A stretch of 7,047 nucleotides of DNA. Source: Ruminococcaceae bacterium UBA6364 (lineage in GTDB: Bacteria > Bacillota > Clostridia > Oscillospirales > Acutalibacteraceae). Position numbers and translations under genes: made by a program. Shown piece by piece: positions 1 through 5,018 of the stretch. The stretch spans positions 1 through 7,047 of the forward strand of contig DJRI01000045.1 in the NCBI GenBank assembly GCA_002440045.1, given 5' to 3'. The first letter of the stretch is position 1. Each line of letters starts with the position of its first letter. Below the pieces are notes generated by a model. The model did no database searches and was not told the origin of the DNA. It was given only the letters and a program-made list of their open reading frames with translations.

Positions 1-23
1 CGATTTTATGGGTATAGTTTACT

Positions 24-51
24 AACGGCTAAAAGCTAACAGCTAACGGCT
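24..51 (-). repeat. AGCYNTT heptanucleotide array, left copy
   Basis: Four 7-bp units lie head to tail. Read on the minus strand from 51 to 24 they are AGCCGTT, AGCTGTT, AGCTTTT and AGCCGTT, so the pattern is AGCYNTT with only positions 4 and 5 varying. The array overlaps the 3' end of the HAD gene and contains its stop codon (36-38). A similar array follows thrS at 6934-6964, in the opposite genomic orientation but the same orientation relative to its gene. I see no function in the sequence. It could be a dispersed intergenic repeat family or slippage-prone simple sequence. Confidence 0.8.
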
Positions 52-734
52 AGTCCGTCCAACAGTTTTTCGATTTCCCGAAGCGAGCGGACTGTAAACG
101 TCGGGATTATTTCGGCGTTTTTGCCGGCGGGTTTATTTTCAAAAAGCACAGTTTTAATGCCGTAGGCGTTTCCGCCCGAAATATCCGCCGAAAGCGAGTC
201 GCCGATTAAAATAACGCTCTCTTTCTCGGGGAACGACAGCGCCTTGAAAACTGCGTCGAAAAACTCCTTAGAGGGCTTGTTTGCGCCGATTTCTTCCGAA
301 ATAAACAATCCGTCAAAATATTTGTCAAACGAGCACAGCGCAAGCCGCTTTTTCTGAAGCTTTACAAAACCGTTTGTTACGGCATAAACGGAAAAATTTT
401 GCTTGAGATATTTCAAAAGCTCCTCGCTGCCGTCTATCGGCACAGCCGTGTTTGCAACGATGTCTTCATAATCCTTTTCAAACTTTTCGCCGTCGCATTC
501 AACTCCCAAAACCCGAAAGATTGTGTTCCAGCGAATGCGGCGCAATTCGTCTTTTGTAAGCTCACCTCTTTCTATTTTATCCCAAAGCTTTGCGTTTTCA
601 GAAGCAAACGTCTTTAAAACGCCCTCGGAATACGGAATGCCGTATTCCGGAAAAAGCGTTTTGATAGCAAGCTTTGTGCCGGCGTCAAAGTCAAGAAGTG
701 TGTTGTCTATGTCAATAAGGACGGTTTTAATCAT
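36..734 (-). CDS. yjjG: YjjG/YfnB-type HAD-family pyrimidine nucleotidase
   Basis: This 232-aa cytoplasmic HAD hydrolase (subfamily IA) has all four motifs. They are nucleophile D8 and acid D10 in DIDNTLLDF, T120-N121-G122, K153 in NKPSKEFF, and G178-D179-S180 with D184. The helical cap lies at about residues 15-100. The layout from TNGF through the ISEE segment to the PTFTV..L..IE end matches Escherichia coli YjjG as I recall it. That family dephosphorylates non-canonical and ordinary pyrimidine nucleoside monophosphates as a house-cleaning step. The ATG at 734 has AGAAAGG (744-750) 9 nt upstream, inside the end of mrp, and only 3 nt separate the genes, so they are probably co-transcribed. 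The last residues, AVSC, and the TAG stop are encoded by a heptad repeat array, so the natural C-terminus has been altered. Family assignment is strong; the exact substrate is inferred. Confidence 0.9.
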   Translation of the reverse strand: MIKTVLIDIDNTLLDFDAGTKLAIKTLFPEYGIPYSEGVLKTFASENAKLWDKIERGELTKDELRRIRWNTIFRVLGVECDGEKFEKDYEDIVANTAVPIDGSEELLKYLKQNFSVYAVTNGFVKLQKKRLALCSFDKYFDGLFISEEIGANKPSKEFFDAVFKALSFPEKESVILIGDSLSADISGGNAYGIKTVLFENKPAGKNAEIIPTFTVRSLREIEKLLDGLAVSC

Positions 735-737
735 TTG

Positions 738-1559
738 TTAAAGCCTTTCTATTTTATCTGCCGTTTTGTCGAGCCAGTCGCCCTCAAAGAGCTCTGTCGC
801 GCCCGCGTCAACCGCGGCGGCAAGCTTTGTTGTTACGGGAATTTCGGCGACGGTGTCAACGCCGTATTTTTTCGCCGTTTCGGCAATTTTGCTGTCGCCG
901 AAAATTTTGTGGCGCGAATGACAGTCGGGGCACTCAAAATATGACATATTTTCAACAAAGCCGATTATCGGAATGTTCATAAGCGAAGCCATTTTTACGG
1001 CTTTTTCAACAATCATTCCGACAAGCTCCTGCGGCGTGCCCACAACAACGATTCCGTCAACGGGAATGCTCTGAAAAACCGTAAGCGGCACATCGCCCGT
1101 TCCGGGGGGCATATCAACAAACATATAGTCAACGTCGCCCCACACAACGTCTGTCCAAAACTGCTTTACGGTGCCCGCAATTACGGGGCCGCGCCAAACA
1201 ACGGGGTCGGTTTCGTTTTCAAGAAGCAGGTTTACGGACATAATGCGTATGCCCGTTTTTGTTTCGCAGGGGAAAATGCCCGCGTCGCTTCCCTCGGCCC
1301 TTTTGTGAATGCCGAAAGCCTGCGGGATTGAAGGCCCTGTAATGTCCGCGTCAAGAATTGCGGTGTTAAAGCCGCGCCGTCTTAAAGTTACCGCAAGAAG
1401 CGATGTGACAAGGGATTTTCCCACGCCGCCCTTGCCGCTTACCACGGCAATTACCTTTTTGATGTGCGAAAGTCCGTTGGGCTTTTCAAGAAAGCTTTCG
1501 GGGCTTCTTGAAGAACAGCTCTCGCGGCATGTGTCACAGTTGTGTGTGCAATCGCTCAT
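738..1559 (-). CDS. mrp: Mrp/NBP35-family Fe-S cluster carrier ATPase
   Basis: This 273-aa cytoplasmic P-loop ATPase of the Mrp/ApbC/NBP35 family binds and transfers [4Fe-4S] clusters to apo-proteins. The deviant Walker A is GKGGVGKS (42-49), followed by the ILDADITGPS segment (about 68-77) and the Walker B region VDMPPGTGD (148-156). The cluster-bridging CxxC is C210-C213, which in the family coordinates a cluster across the homodimer. The N-terminus carries four more cysteines (C4, C8, C11, C15; CX3CX2CX3C), reminiscent of the N-terminal cluster site of NBP35 but spaced differently. I chose the ATG at 1559. GGAG (1572-1575) lies 12 nt upstream, whereas the in-frame ATG at 1571 directly abuts GGAG and upstream candidates lie in the promoter. 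It is the first gene of an operon with the HAD gene, and a palindrome covers its promoter. Confidence 0.93.
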   Translation of the reverse strand: MSDCTHNCDTCRESCSSRSPESFLEKPNGLSHIKKVIAVVSGKGGVGKSLVTSLLAVTLRRRGFNTAILDADITGPSIPQAFGIHKRAEGSDAGIFPCETKTGIRIMSVNLLLENETDPVVWRGPVIAGTVKQFWTDVVWGDVDYMFVDMPPGTGDVPLTVFQSIPVDGIVVVGTPQELVGMIVEKAVKMASLMNIPIIGFVENMSYFECPDCHSRHKIFGDSKIAETAKKYGVDTVAEIPVTTKLAAAVDAGATELFEGDWLDKTADKIERL

Positions 1560-1590
1560 TTTAAAAAACATCTCCGTTCGGATTCTTAAT

Positions 1591-1605
1591 AATACAAATT
1601 GTATT
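1591..1605. promoter_or_regulatory. 7-1-7 palindrome over the mrp start site
   Basis: AATACAA-A-TTGTATT is a perfect inverted repeat with 7-bp arms and a 1-bp centre. It overlaps the inner edge of the predicted mrp -10 box and the expected transcription start, where a repressor would block initiation. The 7-1-7 geometry is that of Fur/PerR/Zur-type sites, but the bases do not match the consensus sites I know. It could be a chance AT-rich palindrome. Confidence 0.35.
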
Positions 1606-1631
1606 GTACCACAAAACTTACAAAATAGCAA
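1603..1631 (-). promoter_or_regulatory. SigA-type promoter of mrp-HAD operon
   Basis: On the minus strand, TTGCTA (1626-1631) and TACAAT (1603-1608) are separated by 17 bp. A TG one base upstream of the -10 gives an extended -10. The -35 matches consensus at four of six positions and the -10 at five of six. The predicted start is near 1596, giving a leader of about 37 nt before the mrp ATG. Confidence 0.65.
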
Positions 1632-1640
1632 TCGCCCGTG

Positions 1641-1670
1641 AAAAAACCGCCGCAAAAGGCGCCGGCTTTT
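1641..1670. terminator. Terminator-like hairpin between divergent promoters
   Basis: Arms CCGCCGC (1647-1653) and GCGCCGG (1659-1665) pair with one G-G or C-C mismatch around a 5-nt loop. A run of six A at 1641-1646 gives a U-tract on the minus strand, and TTTT (1667-1670) follows on the plus strand, so it could act both ways. It sits upstream of both the mrp and rpmH promoters, where no gene ends. Possible roles are insulation against antisense or upstream transcription, or a relic of a lost neighbour. Confidence 0.4.
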
Positions 1671-1681
1671 AAATTAAGGTA

Positions 1682-1710
1682 TTGACAACTCGGCTCGTTT
1701 TTTATATAAT
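1682..1710 (+). promoter_or_regulatory. Consensus SigA promoter of the rpmH operon
   Basis: TTGACA (1682-1687) and TATAAT (1705-1710) match the consensus at all twelve positions with the ideal 17-bp spacer. That suggests strong growth-linked transcription, as expected for a ribosomal protein operon. Transcription should start near 1717, leaving a leader of about 113 nt before rpmH. A stem of about 8 bp with two G-U pairs (1727-1734 with 1741-1748, 6-nt loop) near the 5' end may protect the transcript. I see no riboswitch in this leader. Confidence 0.9.
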
Positions 1711-1829
1711 GAACAATGCTATTATTGTGCGGTTGAGTATAACTGCGCGAAAAATTCAAAAAACAGGTCGTTATAAAACTTCTCCTACTACCGAAATTAA
1801 CACCTGAAAAATAGATTGGAGTAAACAAA

Positions 1830-1964
1830 ATGAAAAGAACTTATCAGCCCAAGAAAAGACACAGAAAGATGGAGCACGGCTTCAGAAAAAGAATGGCAGA
1901 CAGAAACGGACGCAAGGTTCTTGCACGCCGCCGCAAAAAAGGCAGAAAGCAGCTTACATACTGA
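1830..1964 (+). CDS. rpmH: 50S ribosomal protein L34
   Basis: This 44-aa, extremely basic protein of the large ribosomal subunit has the family's whole-length signature. It starts [13 protein letters not shown], continues with [16 protein letters not shown] and ends in [13 protein letters not shown]. The length is the usual one for bacterial L34. GGAG (1818-1821) lies 8 nt upstream of the ATG. It is the first gene after a perfect-consensus promoter and is followed by rnpA, the arrangement seen in most bacteria. Nothing is missing or unusual apart from the absence of dnaA upstream. Confidence 0.98.
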   Translation: MKRTYQPKKRHRKMEHGFRKRMADRNGRKVLARRRKKGRKQLTY

Positions 1965-2007
1965 TAGCGGCTTTGCACTTTTTCACGGTTGCCGGTGTTA
2001 GCCGGGC

Positions 2008-2028
2008 TTAATGCACACGGTGCATTAA
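2008..2028 (+). repeat. Perfect 9-bp stem hairpin between rpmH and rnpA
   Basis: TTAATGCAC (2008-2016) and GTGCATTAA (2020-2028) are perfect inverted repeats around a 3-nt ACG loop. The hairpin ends 6 nt before the rnpA Shine-Dalgarno site. There is no T-run after it, so it is not a standard intrinsic terminator. It may set the different expression levels of rpmH and rnpA through mRNA processing or ribosome access, or it may be a regulator site. The role is inferred. Confidence 0.6.
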
Positions 2029-2047
2029 TGCGTCAGGGAGAAAACAG

Positions 2048-2398
2048 GTGTCAGATTTTGTAACGCTTAAAAGCAACGGCGACTTTCGCCGTTTGTATAA
2101 TCGAGGTAAGACATTAACAAATCCTGCGCTGGTTATTTATTATTCCAAAAACCGCGCGGGAATTTGTCGTATAGGCATAACTACGAGCAAAAAAATCGGT
2201 AATGCGGTCTGCCGCAACCGTTCGCGCCGCATAATTAAAGCCGCGGCAAAAGAGGTTATCCCCGAGGTTTCTTCGTGTTATGACTTTGTTTTTGTCGCAA
2301 GAAGCAAAACAAAATTCCTCAAAAGCACGCGCCTTTGCGAAATTATGCGCGAAATGCTGGCTTCGGAGGGTCTTGTTGCGGGACGGGACGGGGAATGA
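2048..2398 (+). CDS. rnpA: Ribonuclease P protein component
   Basis: This 116-aa basic protein is the cofactor of the RNase P ribozyme, which removes 5' leaders from pre-tRNAs. The diagnostic RNA-binding motif is RNRSRR (56-61), preceded by the IGITTSKKIGNAV strand-helix region (about 42-54). The N-terminal half has the aromatic and leader-binding segment around FRRLYNRGK (13-21). The length is typical. The start is GTG at 2048, chosen because AGGGAG (2035-2040) lies 7 nt upstream and the family's N-terminal L-K-x-x-x-D-F-R pattern begins just inside. Its stop overlaps the yidD start by 4 nt (ATGA), so the two are probably translationally coupled. Confidence 0.96.
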   Translation: MSDFVTLKSNGDFRRLYNRGKTLTNPALVIYYSKNRAGICRIGITTSKKIGNAVCRNRSRRIIKAAAKEVIPEVSSCYDFVFVARSKTKFLKSTRLCEIMREMLASEGLVAGRDGE

Positions 2399-2622
2399 AA
2401 AACATTCTTATTAAAATAATCGAGTTTTACCAAAGAAAAATATCTCCGCTTTTTTTGCCGAGGTGCCGCTATTATCCGACATGCTCGCAGTATGCTCTTG
2501 ATGCCATTCGCATTCACGGCGCTTTTAAGGGCACGCTTCTTGCAATAGGGCGGCTTGCGCGTTGCAACATACTGTTTCCCGGCGGGATTGACCCCGTGCC
2601 GCCGAAAAAAGAAAAAAAGTAA
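2395..2622 (+). CDS. yidD: Membrane protein insertion efficiency factor YidD
   Basis: This small protein of 75 aa is associated with the inner face of the membrane and assists YidC-dependent insertion. Family landmarks are FYQRKISP (11-18), the PRCRYYPTCSQYA block with two cysteines, a HGAFKG segment, and the terminal RC....PGG.DPVP motif. The position usually occupied by H-P after RC is N-I here, a mild divergence. I start at the ATG at 2395, which overlaps the rnpA stop (ATGA). The longer reading from 2335 adds 20 residues lying wholly inside rnpA that are unlike the family. Its position between rnpA and yidC is the classic one. Confidence 0.95.
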   Translation: MKNILIKIIEFYQRKISPLFLPRCRYYPTCSQYALDAIRIHGAFKGTLLAIGRLARCNILFPGGIDPVPPKKEKK

Positions 2623-2648
2623 ATCCGCGTGTAGAAAGGAACCGCAAA

Positions 2649-3602
2649 ATGACTGCAATTTACGACGTTATAAGAAAGGCGTTTTCGCTTATATTCGGTC
2701 CCGTACTTTACGCCTTTTACAACCTTACGGGGAGCTATGTGCTCTCAATCGTGGCGCTTACGCTTATAATAAGGCTTCTTCTTTTGCCCGTTTCTATAAA
2801 ACAGCAAAAGAATTCGGCAAAGCAGGTGCGCCTTAACACAAAGGTCAACAAAATAAGGCAAAAATATGCCGGCAATCAGCAAAAAATTCAGGAGGAAACC
2901 CAGGCGCTCTATCAGCGCGAGGGCTTCGGCGCTCAGAATATGGGCTGTCTTCCTCTCACAATCCAAATGATTGTTATGATTGGTCTTTACGGCGTTATTT
3001 ATACGCCTCTTTCAAGCGTGCTTCGCTTTGCGAATACCACTATTGAAAAAATGGCTTCGGTTATGGATATTGTAACCGAGGGCACAAACAACGCAAGAAT
3101 GTATGAAATTCAGATTCTTGAACAGTTTGCGGGCTTTAAAGACAAGCTTCTTGACGGTGTAATCAGCTCCGGGCAGTACAGTGAGCTTGTTGCGCTTAAA
3201 GACAAATACCAGATTTTCGGGCTTGAACTTTCGGGTCAGCCGAATTTTAAAGAGCCGAGCGCACTTTGGCTTATTCCGATTCTTGCCTTCCTTACATCAA
3301 TGCTTTCCGCGGTTTATATGTACATAAAGCAAAGAAAGCAAAATCCCGAAATGGCAAAGAACCCCGCAATGGGCTGTATGGCGTTTATGTCCCCCGTGAT
3401 GTCGCTTGTGTTCACGTTTATGTTCCCTGCGGGCGTCGGCTTCTACTGGATAGTTTCAAATATCATTTCATTTGTTCAGCAGGTGGCGCTCACAACAATT
3501 TACAGCCCCAAAAAGGTTATTGCACAGCAGATGGTAGACGAAACCGTAATAAGGCGTTCAAAAGAACGCAACGCGAAGCTGCGCGCAGAAAACGATAAGT
3601 AA
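2649..3602 (+). CDS. yidC: YidC/Oxa1-family membrane protein insertase
   Basis: This 317-aa polytopic inserter places membrane proteins in the lipid bilayer alone or with SecYEG. Visible segments are an N-terminal amphipathic/hydrophobic stretch (about 8-25), TM1 (about 28-49) with R42 in place for the conserved groove arginine, and a charged cytoplasmic hairpin (about 51-95). TM2 (about 101-122), TM3 (about 205-226) and the last two segments (about 245-260 and 262-283) follow, with a basic C-tail. There is no lipobox cysteine, unlike Bacillus SpoIIIJ. The region between TM2 and TM3 is about 80 residues, so the protein is longer than the roughly 260-aa Bacillus form. AGAAAGGA (2633-2640) lies 8 nt before the ATG. 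Confidence 0.95.
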   Translation: MTAIYDVIRKAFSLIFGPVLYAFYNLTGSYVLSIVALTLIIRLLLLPVSIKQQKNSAKQVRLNTKVNKIRQKYAGNQQKIQEETQALYQREGFGAQNMGCLPLTIQMIVMIGLYGVIYTPLSSVLRFANTTIEKMASVMDIVTEGTNNARMYEIQILEQFAGFKDKLLDGVISSGQYSELVALKDKYQIFGLELSGQPNFKEPSALWLIPILAFLTSMLSAVYMYIKQRKQNPEMAKNPAMGCMAFMSPVMSLVFTFMFPAGVGFYWIVSNIISFVQQVALTTIYSPKKVIAQQMVDETVIRRSKERNAKLRAENDK

Positions 3603-3622
3603 TCGGTGATTAAAGAGGGTGA

Positions 3623-3658
3623 ATTTCGGCGGTATATCTGCCGATGTTTTCCCGAAAT
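3623..3658 (+). repeat. Inverted repeat in the yidC-jag spacer
   Basis: ATTTCGG (3623-3629) and CCGAAAT (3652-3658) are perfect 7-bp arms. A competing local hairpin, TCGGC (3626-3630) with GCCGA (3640-3644), shares the left arm, so two folds exclude each other. The 91-nt gap between yidC and jag is longer than the other spacers of this operon except rpmH-rnpA. There is no U-tract, so it is not a standard terminator. Function unknown. Confidence 0.4.
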
Positions 3659-3693
3659 CAGTCAGCGGCTACAAAAGAAATAAGGTGTAATTT

Positions 3694-4701
3694 ATGATAA
3701 AAGAAGCAATCGGCGTTGCCGCCACAATAGAAGAGGCAAGGCAGCAGGCGTTAAGAACGCTCAGCGCTCCTGCCGAGGCAGAGGTTAAGCTCGAAATTCT
3801 TGAGCAGCCCAAAAAGAAAATTCTCGGACTTTTCGGCGGCGCACAGGCAAAGGTCAAAGCATATTATGACGACGGCAAAAAAGAGAAAGCCGAAAAGAAA
3901 CCCGTAAAAGAAGCCCCCAAGGCTGTTGAAAAGAAAAGGGAAGAAGCGCCCGTTCAAAAGAAGAAAGAAAGCGCAAAGCCCGAAAAAAAGATTGAGAAAA
4001 AGCCCGCAAAGCAGGAGCCTCAAAAAGCGGCGCCCGCTGTGAAAAAAGAGCCTGAAATTGACCTTTCCGCGGTCGAAGCAAAAGAGTCCGACGCAACAAA
4101 ATATCTTGAAGACGTTCTTTCAAAAATGGGCTTTGACGGCGCAAAAGTAACCGTTAAAGAGGTCGGCGAGGATCTTTATTTTGAAATCGCCTGCGACGAG
4201 GACTACGGCAACATAATCGGCAGACGCGGCGAAACTCTTGACGCGCTTCAGTACCTTACAAGACTTTTCGTTAACAGAGCGTCCGATGACAACAAGCGTG
4301 TTTCGCTTAACGTCGGCGATTACAGAGAAAGAAGAAAAGAAACTCTTAAAGGCCTTGCCGCACGCCAGGCTGAAAGAGCTTTAAGAATAGGCAGAAGCTG
4401 CACGCTTGAGCCGATGAACCCCTATGAGCGCAGAATTATTCATACCGCAATTCAGGGTATAGACGGCGTAACGTCACATTCCGTAGGCGAGGGCGACAAC
4501 AGACGTGTTGTTATAATCCCCGAAAACGCCCGCGACAGACGCGACCGCAGAAATTACGGCGGCAGACGCGAAAAGCGCGCTCCGTACGTTCCCGAGACTC
4601 CCAAAGAGCCGAGAGAGCAGAAGGTTGACGCCGTTTCTTCAAGCCGTTACGGCAAAATCGAGCCGAGAAAGCCCGCCGCGCCGTCAAGCGAAGAAGAATA
4701 A
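3694..4701 (+). CDS. jag: Jag/KhpB RNA-binding protein (SpoIIIJ-associated)
   Basis: This 335-aa cytoplasmic RNA-binding protein is usually a partner of KhpA and is linked to cell elongation and envelope control in Firmicutes. Domains in order are a Jag_N domain (about 1-58, with the KKKILGLFGG turn at 40-49) and a Lys/Glu/Pro/Ala-rich linker (about 61-125). The type II KH domain (about 135-210) has GRRG at 176-179, and the R3H domain (about 214-276) has R246 and H250 in ERRIIH. A charged, Arg/Pro-rich tail (277-335) of about 60 residues lies beyond the usual end near the VIIP strand. AAGGTG (3682-3687) lies 6 nt before the ATG. It is the last gene of the rpmH operon, and no terminator separates it from the thrS promoter. 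Confidence 0.95.
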   Translation: MIKEAIGVAATIEEARQQALRTLSAPAEAEVKLEILEQPKKKILGLFGGAQAKVKAYYDDGKKEKAEKKPVKEAPKAVEKKREEAPVQKKKESAKPEKKIEKKPAKQEPQKAAPAVKKEPEIDLSAVEAKESDATKYLEDVLSKMGFDGAKVTVKEVGEDLYFEIACDEDYGNIIGRRGETLDALQYLTRLFVNRASDDNKRVSLNVGDYRERRKETLKGLAARQAERALRIGRSCTLEPMNPYERRIIHTAIQGIDGVTSHSVGEGDNRRVVIIPENARDRRDRRNYGGRREKRAPYVPETPKEPREQKVDAVSSSRYGKIEPRKPAAPSSEEE

Positions 4702-4713
4702 ATTAAAATTTTG

Positions 4714-4742
4714 TTGACAAAACAAAACATAAAGTATACAAT
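4714..4742 (+). promoter_or_regulatory. SigA-type promoter of thrS
   Basis: TTGACA (4714-4719) and TACAAT (4737-4742) have a 17-bp spacer. An overlapping TATACA (4735-4740) would give only 15 bp and is less likely. The promoter begins 12 bp after the jag stop. Transcription should start near 4749, just upstream of the T-box Stem I. Confidence 0.85.
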
Positions 4743-4749
4743 GGTTTTA

Positions 4750-4990
4750 AATCTATGACGGAGAAAAGTAGCTTCGGCACTGTTTTCAGAGAGCGCGCCG
4801 GCAGGTGAAAGGCGCGAAACGGTACGGTGCGAAAACCCCTCCCGAGAGAGGCGCGAGGTGCGTTTTGCAATAAGCGCTTACGTTTCACCGCGTTAAGGTG
4901 GCTTCAAGCGGCGGCAGTTTTTGCCGCAATTTGGGTGGAACCGTGGAGTTATTGCTTCATCCCATTTTTGGGATGGAGCTTTATTTTTTT
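4750..4990 (+). promoter_or_regulatory. Threonyl T-box riboswitch leader
   Basis: This transcription-attenuating leader reads uncharged tRNA-Thr. Stem I holds the loop-E pair AGTA (4767-4770) and GAA (4831-4833), closed below by GGAG with CTCC. The distal AGAGAGC and GGTGAAA elements sit on the perfect stem CGCGCC/GGCGCG (4794-4799, 4811-4816). The specifier in register after GAAA is ACC (4835-4837), a threonine codon, matching the downstream gene. A Stem III hairpin follows (4911-4916 with 4922-4927). The conserved T-box sequence is GGGTGGAACCG (4933-4943), with TGGA (4936-4939) to pair the NCCA end of a tRNA whose discriminator is U. The antiterminator pairs 4932-4935 with 4961-4964 and 4943-4948 with 4955-4960, and excludes the terminator. 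The base after the specifier is C, where a purine is more usual. Confidence 0.95.
4954..4990 (+). terminator. T-box regulated intrinsic terminator
   Basis: An 11-bp stem (4954-4964 with 4969-4979, one G-U pair) closes a TTTT loop and is followed by TTTATTTTTTT (4980-4990). Its left arm is shared with the antiterminator, giving the on/off switch. Because no other terminator lies after jag, it would also stop read-through from the rpmH operon when tRNA-Thr is charged. Confidence 0.93.
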
Positions 4991-5018
4991 ACAGAGATAT
5001 GAGAAAGGAATGATATTA

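Noticed and set aside
1560..1655. 32-residue N-terminal extension of Mrp
   Set aside because: It would begin upstream of the predicted mrp transcription start and runs through the promoter. The cysteine-rich start at 1559 fits the family better.
1716..1736. Six-codon leader peptide (MLLLCG) in the rpmH leader
   Set aside because: Its ATG sits at the predicted transcription start with no room for a ribosome-binding site, and there is no attenuator after it.
1586..1828. 80-codon minus-strand reading frame opposite the rpmH leader
   Set aside because: It overlaps both promoters and the inter-promoter hairpin, resembles no family I know, and has no Shine-Dalgarno site that I can see.
1560..1829. 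Replication origin next to rpmH
   Set aside because: No DnaA-box-like TTATCCACA sequences, no AT-rich unwinding repeats and no dnaA gene are present.
2335..2394. 20-residue upstream extension of YidD
   Set aside because: It is entirely inside rnpA and unlike YidD N-termini. The ATGA overlap gives the normal family start.
3751..4144. Long minus-strand frames opposite jag rich in Phe and Leu
   Set aside because: They are mirror images of the Lys/Glu-rich linker of jag and have no independent coding support.
4827..5018. 64-codon N-terminal extension of thrS with a hydrophobic stretch resembling a membrane anchor
   Set aside because: It lies inside the T-box leader, covering the specifier region, antiterminator and terminator. 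A proper Shine-Dalgarno site and the conserved TGS start are found at 5019.
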